In this document: piece by piece, positions 18,954 through 29,169 of the stretch
Layout: every line of letters begins with the position of its first letter
How positions within the stretch are numbered: position 1 is the first letter of the stretch
NCBI GenBank assembly: GCA_944381495.1
Contig: CALWLJ010000005.1
Location: forward strand, 62,001 to 126,000
From: an uncultured Mediterraneibacter sp.
GTDB taxonomy: Bacteria; Bacillota; Clostridia; Lachnospirales; Lachnospiraceae
Length of the DNA stretch: 64,000 bases
Direction: 5' to 3'
Notes under the pieces: model-generated
Told to the model about the DNA's origin: nothing
The model's input: only the letters and a program-made list of their open reading frames with translations
Database searches by the model: none
Made by a program: the position numbers and the translations under genes

Positions 18954-21533
18954 ATGGGTATAATAGAGAAGATTTTCGGCACCCACAGTGAGAACGAGCT
19001 GAAGCGGATCCGTCCGGTGATCGACCAGATCGAGGCGTTGGAGCCGGAGATGAAGGCGCTGTCTGATGAGGAACTCAGGGGAAAGACGAGAGAATTTAAA
19101 GAACGTCTGAAAGAAGGAGAAACTCTGGACGATATCCTTCCGGAGGCATATGCAGTTGTACGTGAGGGCGCGTTCCGAAGCATTGGCATGCGTCATTACA
19201 GAGTGCAGCTGATCGGCGGAGTGATTCTTCACCAGGGACGTATTGCCGAGATGAAGACAGGAGAAGGAAAGACGCTTGTGTCTACTCTTCCTGCGTATCT
19301 GAATGCGCTGGAAGGAAAGGGTGTTCATATTGTTACTGTCAATGATTATCTGGCAAAACGTGATGCGGAATGGATGGGAAAGGTTCACGAATTCCTCGGG
19401 CTTACTGTCGGTGTTGTGCTGAACAGTATGGACAATGATGAACGCCGTGCGGCATATAATTGTGACATCACATATGTAACTAATAATGAACTGGGCTTTG
19501 ATTATCTGCGTGACAATATGGTCATCTATAAAGAGCAGCTTGTTCAGAGAGGACTTCATTTTGCAATTATCGATGAGGTTGACTCCGTTTTGATTGATGA
19601 GGCGCGTACTCCGCTGATCATTTCAGGCCAGAGCGGAAAGTCAACCAGTCTCTATGAGGCATGCGATATTCTGGCACGGCAGCTGGAGCGCGGCGAAGCC
19701 AGCGGAGAATTCTCCAAAATGAATGCTATCATGGGAGAAGAGATTGAGGAGACCGGCGACTTTATTGTAAATGAGAAGGAGAAAACGGTTAATCTGACGG
19801 AAGAAGGAGTCAAAAAGGTTGAGAAATTCTTCCACATTGAAAATCTCGCTGATCCGGAGAATCTGGAGATACAGCATAACATTATCCTTGCTCTCCGTGC
19901 TCACAATCTCATGTTCCGGGATCAGGATTATGTGGTAACCCCTCAGGGCGAGGTTATGATCGTCGATGAATTTACAGGACGTATCATGCCGGGCCGGCGT
20001 TATTCGGATGGACTTCATCAGGCAATTGAGGCTAAAGAACATGTGAAGGTACGCCGGGAGAGCAAGACTCTGGCAACGATCACATTCCAGAACCTGTTTA
20101 ATAAATTCGATAAAAAGAGCGGTATGACTGGTACGGCTCTTACAGAGGAAAAGGAATTCCGCGATATTTATGGCATGGACGTAGTTGAGATCCCGACAAA
20201 CGTTCCCGTACAGAGAGTTGACCTGGAAGATGCCGTATATAAGACGAAGAGAGAAAAATACGAGGCGGTTGTCAAAGCGGTAAAAGAAGCTCATGCCACC
20301 GGACAGCCTGTGCTGGTAGGAACGATTACGATTGAAGTGTCTGAGCTGCTCAGCAAGATGCTGAAAAAGGAAGGAATCAAACATAATGTTCTGAACGCTA
20401 AGTATCATGAGCTGGAGGCGGAGATTGTTGCTGATGCAGGTGTCCATGGCGCTGTGACTATTGCAACGAATATGGCCGGACGTGGTACAGATATCAAGCT
20501 GGACGACGCTGCGAGAGCGGCCGGCGGTCTGAAGATCATCGGTACAGAGCGGCATGAGTCGCGCCGTATTGACAATCAGCTCCGGGGCCGTTCCGGTCGT
20601 CAGGGAGATCCGGGAGAGTCAAGATTCTATATTTCTCTTGAGGATGATCTGCTCAGACTTTTCGGTTCCGAACGTCTGATGGGAATCTTTAATACACTGG
20701 GCGTAGAGGACGGCGAGCAGATCGAGCATAAGATGCTCTCAAGCGCAATCGAGAAGGCGCAGAAGAAGCTGGAGAATAACAACTTTGGTATCCGTAAGAA
20801 CCTGCTGGAGTACGATCAGGTAATGAACGAACAGAGGGAGATCATATACGGAGAGCGCAGACGTGTGCTTGATGGCGAGAGTATGCGTGATACGATTTAT
20901 AATATGATCACAGAATATGTGGAAAATCTGACAGATCGTTTCGCATCGCCGGATGCAGATTCAGACGAGTGGGATATTAAGGGGCTTGATGTAAATCTTC
21001 ATAATGTCATTCCGCAGCTGGAGCTTCCCAGCGCAGAGGAATGCGCTGACATGCGTCAGAAAGAACTCAAGCATCTGTTGAAAGAGCGTGCTGTTAAAGC
21101 CTACGAGGCGAAAGAGGCTGAATTCCCTGAGCCGGAACAGATCAGGGAGGTAGAGCGTGTTGTTCTTCTTAAGGTGATCGATGCCAGATGGATGGATCAT
21201 ATTGACGATATGGAACAGCTTCGGCAGGGAATCGGCCTGCAGGCATATGGACAGAGAGATCCACTGGTAGAGTATAAGATGATGGGATATGATATGTTCG
21301 GCGCAATGACCAATGCCATCGCTGAGTCAACAATCCGTACTCTGTTCCATATCCGGGTAGAACAGAAGGTAGAACGAGAAGAAGTGGCGAAGGTTACAGG
21401 AACCAACAAGGATGACAGCGCAGTCCGTGCGCCGAAGAAGCGTCAGGAGAAGAAGATTTATCCTAACGATCCCTGTCCATGCGGCAGCGGCAAAAAATAC
21501 AAACAGTGCTGTGGAAGAAAGAACGCGGTGTGA
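18954..21533 (+). CDS. secA: Preprotein translocase ATPase SecA
   Basis: Motor ATPase that pushes unfolded preproteins through SecYEG. 859 residues. Seen in order: Walker A region [25 protein letters not shown], the preprotein cross-linking domain, the second nucleotide-binding domain ([21 protein letters not shown]), scaffold domain (DARWMDHID), and a C-terminal zinc tail [16 protein letters not shown] for SecB/ribosome contact. GGAG followed by TAAGTTACGGAAA precedes the ATG. prfB follows about 100 nt later, a common order in Firmicutes. Confidence 0.98.
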   Translation: MGIIEKIFGTHSENELKRIRPVIDQIEALEPEMKALSDEELRGKTREFKERLKEGETLDDILPEAYAVVREGAFRSIGMRHYRVQLIGGVILHQGRIAEMKTGEGKTLVSTLPAYLNALEGKGVHIVTVNDYLAKRDAEWMGKVHEFLGLTVGVVLNSMDNDERRAAYNCDITYVTNNELGFDYLRDNMVIYKEQLVQRGLHFAIIDEVDSVLIDEARTPLIISGQSGKSTSLYEACDILARQLERGEASGEFSKMNAIMGEEIEETGDFIVNEKEKTVNLTEEGVKKVEKFFHIENLADPENLEIQHNIILALRAHNLMFRDQDYVVTPQGEVMIVDEFTGRIMPGRRYSDGLHQAIEAKEHVKVRRESKTLATITFQNLFNKFDKKSGMTGTALTEEKEFRDIYGMDVVEIPTNVPVQRVDLEDAVYKTKREKYEAVVKAVKEAHATGQPVLVGTITIEVSELLSKMLKKEGIKHNVLNAKYHELEAEIVADAGVHGAVTIATNMAGRGTDIKLDDAARAAGGLKIIGTERHESRRIDNQLRGRSGRQGDPGESRFYISLEDDLLRLFGSERLMGIFNTLGVEDGEQIEHKMLSSAIEKAQKKLENNNFGIRKNLLEYDQVMNEQREIIYGERRRVLDGESMRDTIYNMITEYVENLTDRFASPDADSDEWDIKGLDVNLHNVIPQLELPSAEECADMRQKELKHLLKERAVKAYEAKEAEFPEPEQIREVERVVLLKVIDARWMDHIDDMEQLRQGIGLQAYGQRDPLVEYKMMGYDMFGAMTNAIAESTIRTLFHIRVEQKVEREEVAKVTGTNKDDSAVRAPKKRQEKKIYPNDPCPCGSGKKYKQCCGRKNAV

Positions 21534-21634
21534 TCAAGCGTGCTTTCTGTTGAAAAGGTTATTCAGACTGAAATGTCTATGTGACGGATCAGTCTGAAAA
21601 TATATTATAAAATATTTTGAAAGAGGTGATTAAG

Positions 21635-22763
21635 GTGGTTTTATTAGATGAATTAAAGTCCAGACTGGGCGCCTATGAAGAACCGCTGAAAGATTTGAGG
21701 GATTCACTTTGACCTGGCTTCAAAGAAGTTAAGGATCGAAGAACTTGAAAAGAGACTGGAGGAACCGGGATTCTGGGATGAGCCTGAGGTTTCTCAGCAT
21801 GTCATGAAGGAATTGAAGAGTCTGCAGGATTCTGTAAAACAGATTGAAAAACTGTACTCGGATTATGATGACATGATGCTTCTGATCGAAATGAGTGAAG
21901 AAGAAACGGATGAAGAGACAATCAAAGGAATTGAAGAAGAGCTGGAACAGTTTGAGGCGTCCTTCGAAGAACTGAGAATCGGAACTCTTCTGATCGGCCC
22001 TTATGACAAGGATAACGCTATTGTTACTCTTCATGCCGGCGCAGGCGGAACAGAAGCCTGCGACTGGACGAACATGCTGTACCGGATGTACACCAGATGG
22101 GCGGAGAAAAAAGGGTTTTCCGTTGAGATGCTGGACTATCTGGAGGGAGACGTTGCCGGTATCAAAGGTGTGACTTTCGAGGTGGCAGGAGAAAATGCAT
22201 ATGGGTATCTGCGCTCGGAAAAAGGTGTTCACAGACTTGTCCGGATCTCGCCGTTTAATGCGGCCGGAAAAAGGCAGACGTCTTTTGCTTCCTGTGATGT
22301 GATCCCGGATATTGAAGAAGATATTGATATCGAAATTAATGATGATGACTTGAAAATCGATACTTACCGGTCCAGCGGCGCAGGAGGTCAGCACATCAAT
22401 AAGACTTCGTCTGCAGTACGTATCACACATCTGCCCACGGGAATTGTAGTGCAGTGCCAGAATGAACGTTCTCAGCATATGAATAAAGATAAGGCGATGC
22501 AGATGCTCAAGTCGAAACTGTATCTGATGAAGCAGCAGGAGCAGGCGGAAAAGATGTCTGATATCCGCGGAGAAGTAAAAGACATCAATTTTGGAAATCA
22601 GATCCGGTCATATGTGATGCAGCCGTACACTCTGGTGAAAGATCACAGGACAAATGCTGAAATCAGTAATGTGAACAGTGTGATGGACGGGAATATTGAT
22701 CCGTTTATCAATGCATATCTAAGCATGGATGCAGAAGCACAGAAAGGAAGAGACAATGGTTAA
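21635..22763 (+). CDS. prfB: Peptide chain release factor 2 (programmed +1 frameshift)
   Basis: Recognises UGA and UAA and triggers peptide release. Translation starts at GTG 21635 after AAAGAGGTG, runs 25 codons and meets an in-frame TGA at 21710-21712; a +1 shift at CTT-TGA-C gives the rest, so the coding sequence joins 21635-21709 and 21711-22763. The long part contains the peptidyl-tRNA hydrolysis motif GGQ in SSGAGGQHINKTSSAVR and the tripeptide anticodon region. The frame change is the normal autoregulation of RF2, not a mutation. The 3' end overlaps hom by 8 nt. Confidence 0.95.
21707..21713 (+). promoter_or_regulatory. RF2 recoding site CTT TGA C
   Basis: Classic RF2 frameshift heptamer: Leu-CTT, an in-frame TGA stop with a poor C context, and downstream reading resumes one base later as GAC CTG GCT. 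A purine-rich AGGGA lies just upstream and can serve as the stimulatory Shine-Dalgarno-like element, slightly farther away than in E. coli. Confidence 0.93.
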
Positions 22764-23973
22764 TATAGCGGTAATGGGATATGGCACAGTGGGATCTGGT
22801 GTGGTAGAAGTAATCAACACGAATGGCGCCATTATCAATAAGCGTGCAGGCAATGAGATTAATGTAAAATATGTACTGGATATCCGGGATTTCCCCGGGG
22901 ATCCGATCCAGGAGAAAATCGTCCATGACGTGGATGTGATTATTAATGATCCGGATGTTCAGATCGTTGTAGAGGTAATGGGAGGCATTGAGCCCGCGTA
23001 TACTTTTGTAAAACGGTGCCTGGAGGCCGGAAAAAGTGTGGCTACTTCCAATAAAGCTCTTGTTGCCAAACACGGAGCCGAGCTGCTGTCCATAGCCAGA
23101 GACCGGGATATCAATTTCCTGTTTGAGGCAAGTGTCGGCGGAGGAATACCGATCATTCGGGCTTTGAATTCCTGCATCACGGCTGATGAAATCGAGGAGA
23201 TAACAGGAATCCTCAATGGAACCACAAACTATATGCTTACGAAGATGTTCTATGAAGGCGCAGACTATGATGAGGTTCTGAAAGAGGCTCAGGATAATGG
23301 TTACGCAGAGCGAAATCCGGAGGCTGACGTTGAAGGGTATGATGCCTGCAGGAAGATTGCCATACTATCTTCTCTGATCTCCGGTCAGCAGGTGGATTTT
23401 GAGGATATTTATACTGAGGGAATTACAAAGATTACGAAGAAGGATATGATGTATGCAAAGGCCATGGATATGACGATCAAACTCCTTGCTTCAAGTAAGC
23501 GCCATGACGATCACCTGCATGCGATCGTTGCTCCGGCGCTTCTGGGAAGGGAACACCCGCTTTATAATGTAAATGGAGTATTCAATGCAGTCTTTGTACA
23601 TGGTAATGTGCTGGGAGACGCTATGTTTTACGGAAGCGGGGCAGGAAAACTTCCTACCGCAAGTGCCGTAGTTGCCGACGTAGTGGATGAGGCCAAGCAT
23701 CTTCACAGGAATATTATGACAATGTGGGATGAAGAAAAACTCAGTCTGCTTCCGATCGAAGATACCTGCAAGCGCTTTTTCGTCCGGGTGAGAGGAACTG
23801 CAGAAGAGAGAAAGGCAGAGATTGAAGAGGCTTTTGGTCCGGTGCAGATCATCAGTATTCCTGAGCTGAAGGATGAATTCGGTTTTGTGACCAGTACGAT
23901 GACAGAGAGAGAATATCAGAAAAACGCAGAAAAATTCGCGGATATTATTCATATGATACGTGTGGAGGACTGA
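22756..23973 (+). CDS. hom: Homoserine dehydrogenase
   Basis: Reduces aspartate-semialdehyde to homoserine, the branch to threonine and methionine. 405 residues: N-terminal Rossmann motif VMGYGTVGSGVVEV, the central catalytic signature ILNGTTNYMLTKM and NPEADVEGYDACRK, and a C-terminal ACT domain (FFVRVRGTAEE onward) for feedback control, probably by threonine. The upstream in-frame extension is rejected because the ATG at 22756 follows GAAAGGAAG. It overlaps prfB by 8 nt, so translation is probably coupled. The next gene is a candidate homoserine kinase. Confidence 0.95.
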   Translation: MVNIAVMGYGTVGSGVVEVINTNGAIINKRAGNEINVKYVLDIRDFPGDPIQEKIVHDVDVIINDPDVQIVVEVMGGIEPAYTFVKRCLEAGKSVATSNKALVAKHGAELLSIARDRDINFLFEASVGGGIPIIRALNSCITADEIEEITGILNGTTNYMLTKMFYEGADYDEVLKEAQDNGYAERNPEADVEGYDACRKIAILSSLISGQQVDFEDIYTEGITKITKKDMMYAKAMDMTIKLLASSKRHDDHLHAIVAPALLGREHPLYNVNGVFNAVFVHGNVLGDAMFYGSGAGKLPTASAVVADVVDEAKHLHRNIMTMWDEEKLSLLPIEDTCKRFFVRVRGTAEERKAEIEEAFGPVQIISIPELKDEFGFVTSTMTEREYQKNAEKFADIIHMIRVED

Positions 23974-24072
23974 TATCTTTTTAACAGATGTCGGTTGGAA
24001 AAAAGGTGCTGCGGCTTAAAAAGGAAATATTCCTGAATGCCGCTGAATGAAAACCACAGGGAAGGCAGAGAA

Positions 24073-25278
24073 ATGAAATATATTGTAATATTATGTGATG
24101 GGATGGCGGATGAGCCGCTTCCTGAACTGAACGGAAAAACCCCTCTTGAAGCTGCTGCTACGCCGAATATGGATCGGCTTGCAAAAGTTTCTGAGATTGG
24201 TATGGTTCGGACTGTGCCGGAGGGAATGGCCCCGGGAAGTGATACAGCTAACTTGTCTGTAATCGGATATGATCCGGAAATATATTATTCCGGCCGTTCG
24301 CCTCTGGAGGCTTTGAGTATCGGGGCGGATATGGATGCTGCAGACGTGTCTTTCCGCTGTAATCTTGTCACATTATCTGAAGAAGAGGAAAACTACAGTG
24401 ACCGTAGGATCCTTGATCACAGTTCCGGAGAAATAAGCACGGAAGAGGCGGCTGTTCTTGTCGGAGCGCTGAAGGAGGAACTTGAGCGGGACGGATACAA
24501 ATTTTATGTAGGCACAAGTTACAGACACCTTCTGATCATGAAGAACGGAAAAACAGTGGAATTGACTGCACCGCATGATATTCTTACGAAAAGAATCGGA
24601 GATTATCTTCCGGAAGATCCGGTCCTTCGTGAGATGATGGAAAGAAGTTATGATATTCTGAAAAATCATCCGATTAACGTTAAACGAAGAGCAGAAGGAA
24701 AGAATCCTGCTAATTCAGCCTGGTTCTGGGGAGCAGGAACTCGTCCTGCGCTGACTTCCTTTGAAGAAAAGAACGGTGTGAAAGGCGCGATGATTTCAGC
24801 TGTCGATCTGCTGAAAGGAATTGCTGTCGGTGCCGGTATGCATAATATCATTGTAGAAGGAGCTAACGGAGGTCTGGATACTAATTATGCCGGAAAAGGG
24901 CAGGCCGCTGTAAAAGCTCTTTCGGAAGATGGATTTGATTTTGTATATGTACATATTGAAGCGCCGGACGAGATGGGACATCAGGGCAGCGCGTCTAAAA
25001 AGATCCAGGCAATTGAATCGATTGACAAAATGATCATCGGCCCTGTAGCCGAAGCATTGTCAGAACAGAATATTCCGTTCCGGATGATGGTGCTTCCAGA
25101 TCATCCGACGCCGGTACGGGTCCGCACACATACAGGTGATCCGGTCCCTTATCTTCTCTATGACAGTACAGCACCTGTGACAGGAAAAGAATCCTACAAC
25201 GAAAAGAGCGGACGGGAAACCGGAGTATTTATAGAAAAAGGATGCCGTCTCATCGATCATCTTCTTAATAAGTGCTAG
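24073..25278 (+). CDS. ApgM-type phosphoglycerate mutase-like protein, proposed homoserine kinase
   Basis: 401-residue member of the alkaline phosphatase superfamily, of the archaeal-type cofactor-independent phosphoglycerate mutase group. Metal-site residues are visible in VILCDGMADEPLP, GMAPGSDTANLSVIGYDP (with the catalytic Ser), HIEAPDEMGHQG and LPDHPTPVRVRTHTGDPVP. Relatives sitting beside threonine genes have been proposed to be homoserine kinases, and this one lies 99 nt after hom with no thrB nearby. ATG 24073 follows GAAGGCAGAGAA. The family is sure; the substrate is inferred. Confidence 0.82.
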   Translation: MKYIVILCDGMADEPLPELNGKTPLEAAATPNMDRLAKVSEIGMVRTVPEGMAPGSDTANLSVIGYDPEIYYSGRSPLEALSIGADMDAADVSFRCNLVTLSEEEENYSDRRILDHSSGEISTEEAAVLVGALKEELERDGYKFYVGTSYRHLLIMKNGKTVELTAPHDILTKRIGDYLPEDPVLREMMERSYDILKNHPINVKRRAEGKNPANSAWFWGAGTRPALTSFEEKNGVKGAMISAVDLLKGIAVGAGMHNIIVEGANGGLDTNYAGKGQAAVKALSEDGFDFVYVHIEAPDEMGHQGSASKKIQAIESIDKMIIGPVAEALSEQNIPFRMMVLPDHPTPVRVRTHTGDPVPYLLYDSTAPVTGKESYNEKSGRETGVFIEKGCRLIDHLLNKC

Positions 25279-25290
25279 TGAAAACAGAAA

Positions 25291-25332
25291 AAACACAGAC
25301 AGAACATTTCAGGAATGCTGTCTGTGTTTTTG
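25291..25332 (+). terminator. Terminator after the hom operon
   Basis: AAACACAGACAG and CTGTCTGTGTTT form a perfect 12-bp stem followed by TTTTGTATTTTT. It separates the plus-strand operon from the minus-strand XRE gene. Confidence 0.9.
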
Positions 25333-25377
25333 TATTTTTGCTTATGTGATTTTGTATTTTACAGGAATTCAGTCTGA

Positions 25378-25758
25378 TTATTCAGAAAGACCAAGCACTT
25401 TCCTGACAAGTCTGCGGTCATCTCCGGAAGCATTTCTGTAATGGGTCAGAAGTGTAATTTCATCTTTTGTAAGGTATACCGTATCCGCGCTGTCGATGAT
25501 CATTCCGGGAGTATACGGTCCCCTGCTTTCATTGATAACGCCGTCGCCGGAACAGGGCTGTGTGATCAGCTGTTCCAGAGTGATATGATATATATCAGCG
25601 AGACGGATCAGGGTATCTACATCAGGAATTCTTTGTCCCGTTTCATAATTAGAATATGCCTGCCGTGATATGTTCAGCTTTTTACTGATCTGTAATTGTG
25701 TAAATTTGTGATCTTTTCTCAGTCTGCGTAGATTTTCGATCAGTTGCACGTTCGACAA
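25378..25758 (-). CDS. XRE-family helix-turn-helix regulator
   Basis: 126-residue DNA-binding regulator. The helix-turn-helix lies near the N-terminus (FTQLQISKKLNISRQAYSNYETGQRIPDVDTL region), followed by about 60 residues of unknown fold ending in a helical segment. The TTG at 25758 is preferred as the start: GGAGG lies 7 nt before it, whereas the upstream in-frame ATG at 25773 contains that GGAGG inside its own codons and has no ribosome binding site. No partner gene is next to it; target unknown. Confidence 0.85.
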   Translation of the reverse strand: MSNVQLIENLRRLRKDHKFTQLQISKKLNISRQAYSNYETGQRIPDVDTLIRLADIYHITLEQLITQPCSGDGVINESRGPYTPGMIIDSADTVYLTKDEITLLTHYRNASGDDRRLVRKVLGLSE

Positions 25759-25885
25759 ATGAGATACCTCCATCGGGAAACATAATGAAATCGCTAAAAT
25801 TAGTCTTCATTATAACAACTTTTCCCGAAAATGAACGGATATGCAACGAAACGAAAAACAAGAGAAATATGCAACAAAATGTTGC

Positions 25886-26344
25886 TTATTTTTCCGGGAT
25901 CTGACTCAGAGTACTGTTGTGGTACAAGGAGGAATAAGTTACATCTTCCCCGAGCCATTCCGGCGCATCATAGTTTCTGGCAGATTCTTCGTCAGGAAAT
26001 TCTATCTCTCCCAGTACGAGCGGAGCGAGATCTCCTTCAAATATATCCAGTTCCAGAGCCAGACTATCTTCAAGAGGTATGACATAGCGGATTTTCTCGA
26101 TAATTCTGCCGTCGGCTTTTTTACGAAGATGGCAATAGGCTTCGCCGGTCAGGGGCAGGTTATATTCTTCACGTACCATCAGACCTTTTGATTTGTAAGT
26201 GAGATAATATTCATCGCCATCTCTGCGTATACGAACAACAGGCGAGGTACAAAGATAGGCCTGTTCGATCTTTCTGTGAGGATAGTCTTCCGGATGGAAC
26301 GGAAGTCTGCCAGGATCAACCAGGAATTTTCTTTCAATTTCCAT
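25886..26344 (-). CDS. CYTH-domain protein (triphosphate tunnel family)
   Basis: 152 residues. MEIERKFLVD at the N-terminus is the EXEXK motif of CYTH proteins, which bind triphosphates and divalent metals; other expected pieces are VVRIRRDGDEYYLTYKSKG, EYNLPL, IEKIRYVIP, LELDIFEGDL and EIEFPDEESA. Possible activities include inorganic or thiamine triphosphatase; the sequence alone does not choose. AAAGGAGAACAG precedes the ATG. The 541-nt stretch up to this gene also holds the XRE gene, probably a separate unit. Confidence 0.88.
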   Translation of the reverse strand: MEIERKFLVDPGRLPFHPEDYPHRKIEQAYLCTSPVVRIRRDGDEYYLTYKSKGLMVREEYNLPLTGEAYCHLRKKADGRIIEKIRYVIPLEDSLALELDIFEGDLAPLVLGEIEFPDEESARNYDAPEWLGEDVTYSSLYHNSTLSQIPEK

Positions 26345-26504
26345 GTTTACTGTTCTCCTTTTTAGTTACGAATTCTGTATATGTTCAAAGGGGCTGCATA
26401 TTTTATAATAATCCCCGGCAGAAAATTTGTAAACCATTGCAATTACGTCTTTTCTCTGCTAAACTTGACAATGGTTAATAATTGTACTGGCAGGAGGTAT
26501 TGGT

Positions 26505-27056
26505 ATGAAAAAAGCATATGTGTTTCTTGCAGATGGTTTTGAGGAAATCGAAGGGCTTACTGTTGTGGATGTGTTGAGGCGCGCAGGTGTAGATGTGAAG
26601 ACAGTTTCTGTTATGGGAAGAAAGCAGATACAGGGGGCACACAATATTCCTGTGGATGCAGATATCCTGTTTGATGATATCAACGGGGAAGACGCCGATA
26701 TGCTGGTACTGCCAGGAGGTATGCCGGGAACGCTGAATCTGAAGGCTCACGAAGGACTTTGCGATCTGCTGAAAGCATATGACAGTGAGAAAAAATATAT
26801 AGCGGCGATCTGTGCGGCACCCACCATTCTCAGCGGACTTGGAATGCTCAGGGGCAGAAAGGCGTGTGCATATCCGTCTTTTGAAGAAGAACTGGACTGC
26901 AAAGAAGTCCTGAAAGTTCCAGAGACAGTTGACGGCCATATCATTACAGGCAGAGGTATGGGAGCAGCCATTCCATTCGCTCTCAGGCTTACATCTCTCC
27001 TTTGCGGGGATGAAAAAGCCGAGGAAATCAGAAAATCCATTGTTTATAATGTGTAA
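26505..27056 (+). CDS. DJ-1/PfpI-family protein
   Basis: 183-residue DJ-1 (ThiJ/PfpI) superfamily protein. The conserved acidic residue is in DGFEEIEG near residue 14, GG(M/L)PG-type motif in LVLPGGMPGT, and the reactive Cys in the nucleophile elbow AAICAAPT near 104; GRGMGAAIPFALRL follows. Relatives act as deglycases, chaperones or redox sensors, and this is not resolved here. AGGAGG lies before the ATG. It precedes the tig promoter. Confidence 0.9.
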   Translation: MKKAYVFLADGFEEIEGLTVVDVLRRAGVDVKTVSVMGRKQIQGAHNIPVDADILFDDINGEDADMLVLPGGMPGTLNLKAHEGLCDLLKAYDSEKKYIAAICAAPTILSGLGMLRGRKACAYPSFEEELDCKEVLKVPETVDGHIITGRGMGAAIPFALRLTSLLCGDEKAEEIRKSIVYNV

Positions 27057-27081
27057 ACAGTTGCAATTTTATATACAAAAA

Positions 27082-27145
27082 CACTGGCAATATAGGGGCT
27101 TGTGTGCTATACTATTACAATGACTGCAAATATATTGTGCCAGTG
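27082..27145 (+). promoter_or_regulatory. tig promoter inside an inverted repeat
   Basis: An extended -10, TGCTATACT (TATACT at 27108-27113), lies between CACTGGCAATAT (27082-27093) and ATATTGTGCCAGTG (27132-27145), which are imperfect inverted repeats. The -35 is weak (TGGCAA at 18 nt). The dyad could be an operator or form a hairpin near the 5' end of the mRNA. Confidence 0.5.
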
Positions 27146-27186
27146 TAAATGTACACGGAAGATTTGCACTATCAAGGAGGAAGAAA

Positions 27187-28476
27187 ATGAGTTTACAGGT
27201 AGAAAAATTAGAACATAATATGGCAAAGCTGACCATTGAAGTGTCAGCAGATGAAGTGGAGAAGGCGCTTCAGGCAGCATATCTGAAAGAGCGCAGCAAG
27301 ATCAGCCTTCCGGGATTCCGTAAGGGAAAAGTACCGCGTCAGATGATCGAGAAGATGTACGGACCGGAGGTGTTCTATGACGAGGCGGCAAATCATATGA
27401 TCTCTGAGGCATATGGCAAAGCATATGACGAGTGTGAGCTTGAGATCGTTTCACAGCCGAAGATTGAGGTTACTCAGCTGGAAAAAGGCAAGCCGTTTAT
27501 CTTTACGGCGGAAGTAGCTGTAAAGCCGGCAGTTGAGCTGGGTGAATATAAAGGGCTGAAAGTGGATAAGATTTCCACAGAAGTTACAGATGAAGAAGTT
27601 GACCAGGAGATCGAAAGAGAGCGCGAGCGCAATGCCAGAACAGTTGAAGTGACAGACAGAGCTGTTCAGGACAAAGATCAGGTCGTTCTTGATTTCGAAG
27701 GATTTGTAGATGGAGAAGCTTTTGAGGGCGGCAAGGGAGAGAAGTATCCCCTGACAATCGGTTCCGGTTCCTTTATCCCGGGATTCGAGGAGCAGCTGAT
27801 CGGTGCAGAGATCGGAAAGGAAGTAGAAGTCAATGTGACCTTCCCGGAGGATTATCAGGCAAAAGATCTGGCAGGCAAGGCTGCTGTCTTCAAATGCACC
27901 GTACATGAGATCAAAGTAAAAGAGCTTCCTGAGCTGGACGATGAGTTCGCTTCTGACGTATCTGAAGAAAGCGAGACTCTGGAAGAGTATAAGGCAGAAG
28001 TGAAGGGAAAACTGAAAGAGCGCAAGGAAAATGACGCAAAACAGAAGAAAGAGGATCAGGCTGTAGAGAAGGCTGTGGAGAATGCGCAGATTGATATTCC
28101 TGAGCCGATGATCGACCTTCAGGCTAGACAGATGGCAGATGATTTTGCACGCCGCATTATGCAGCAGGGTCTTACACTGGAGCAGTACTTCCAGTTTACA
28201 GGACTGTCTGAGGAGAAGATGATGGAAGAATTGAAACCTCAGGCAGAGAAGCGGATCCGCACCAGACTGGTGCTGGAAGCAGTAGCTGCAGCAGAGAACA
28301 TAGAAGTTTCTGACGAGCGTCTTGACGAAGAACTCAAGAAAATGGCTGAGTCCTATCAGATGGAAGTTGAAAAGCTGAAAGAGTTCATGGGCGAGAATGA
28401 AAAGAAACAGATGAAAGAAGATATCGCGGTTCAGGATGCGGTTACTTTCATTACAGAGGCAGCAGTAGAAGAGTAA
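27187..28476 (+). CDS. tig: Trigger factor
   Basis: Ribosome-bound chaperone with peptidyl-prolyl isomerase activity. 429 residues: ribosome-binding domain with the signature GFRKGKVPR beginning at residue 43, an FKBP-type PPIase domain at about 155-245 (VVLDFEGFVDGEAFEGGKGE, GSGSFIPGFEEQLIG), and a Lys/Glu-rich helical C-terminal domain. CAAGGAGGAAG precedes the ATG. Order tig-clpP-clpX-lon is a conserved proteostasis cluster. Confidence 0.97.
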   Translation: MSLQVEKLEHNMAKLTIEVSADEVEKALQAAYLKERSKISLPGFRKGKVPRQMIEKMYGPEVFYDEAANHMISEAYGKAYDECELEIVSQPKIEVTQLEKGKPFIFTAEVAVKPAVELGEYKGLKVDKISTEVTDEEVDQEIERERERNARTVEVTDRAVQDKDQVVLDFEGFVDGEAFEGGKGEKYPLTIGSGSFIPGFEEQLIGAEIGKEVEVNVTFPEDYQAKDLAGKAAVFKCTVHEIKVKELPELDDEFASDVSEESETLEEYKAEVKGKLKERKENDAKQKKEDQAVEKAVENAQIDIPEPMIDLQARQMADDFARRIMQQGLTLEQYFQFTGLSEEKMMEELKPQAEKRIRTRLVLEAVAAAENIEVSDERLDEELKKMAESYQMEVEKLKEFMGENEKKQMKEDIAVQDAVTFITEAAVEE

Positions 28477-28487
28477 GCATGATTTCG

Positions 28488-28514
28488 AAAGGTGTGCCGT
28501 CAGGTGCACCTTTT
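28488..28514 (+). terminator. Partial terminator between tig and clpP
   Basis: AAAGGTGTGCC-GTCA-GGTGCACCTTT with two mismatched positions, followed by TTTTG. It could reduce read-through into clpP, which begins 29 nt later, so both genes can share a transcript at different levels. Confidence 0.6.
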
Positions 28515-28542
28515 GTCAGACATCAAGGAGGAAAGATATATC

Positions 28543-29124
28543 ATGAGTTTAGTACCTTACGTCATTGAGCAGACAAGCCGCGGAGAGCGGTCATATGATA
28601 TTTATTCAAGACTTCTTAAAGAGAGGATCATTTTCCTTGGAGAAGAGGTAAACGATGTATCTGCAAGTGTTGTAGTTGCGCAGCTTCTTTTCCTGGAAGC
28701 GGATGATCCGGAGAAGGATATCCAGCTGTATATCAACAGCCCGGGAGGTTCTGTGACAGCGGGACTTGCCATTTATGATACAATGCAGTATATCAAGTGT
28801 GACGTGTCCACTGTATGCATTGGTATGGCGGCAAGTATGGGAGCTTTTCTTCTGTCAGGAGGAAAGAAAGGAAAACGTTTTGCACTTCCCAATGCAGAGA
28901 TCATGATCCATCAGCCTTCCGGTGGGGCGCAGGGACAGGCAACTGAGATCCAGATTGCCGCTGAGCATATCCTGCGCACCAAGAAAAAATTAAATGAAAT
29001 CCTCGCAGCCAATACAGGAAAGCCGCTTGAGGTTATTCAGGCTGACACCGAAAGAGATAACTTTATGTCAGCAGAAGAGGCAAAAGAGTATGGACTGATC
29101 GACGAGGTAATTACAAAACATTAA
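28543..29124 (+). CDS. clpP: ATP-dependent Clp protease proteolytic subunit
   Basis: Serine peptidase that forms the tetradecameric chamber working with ClpX or ClpC. 193 residues. The catalytic Ser is S98 in GMAASMGAF and the His H123 in MIHQPSGG. The start ATG 28543 follows AAGGAGGAAAG; the longer in-frame extension has no ribosome binding site. clpX follows after 45 nt. Confidence 0.97.
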   Translation: MSLVPYVIEQTSRGERSYDIYSRLLKERIIFLGEEVNDVSASVVVAQLLFLEADDPEKDIQLYINSPGGSVTAGLAIYDTMQYIKCDVSTVCIGMAASMGAFLLSGGKKGKRFALPNAEIMIHQPSGGAQGQATEIQIAAEHILRTKKKLNEILAANTGKPLEVIQADTERDNFMSAEEAKEYGLIDEVITKH

Positions 29125-29169
29125 TAATTACAAAGCATTAATCCATAATGGCAGTATGAGGTGACATGT

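Noticed and set aside
21538..21634. Possible riboswitch or RNA gene between secA and prfB
   Set aside because: Only a short AT-rich gap with the prfB ribosome binding site; no conserved fold is visible.
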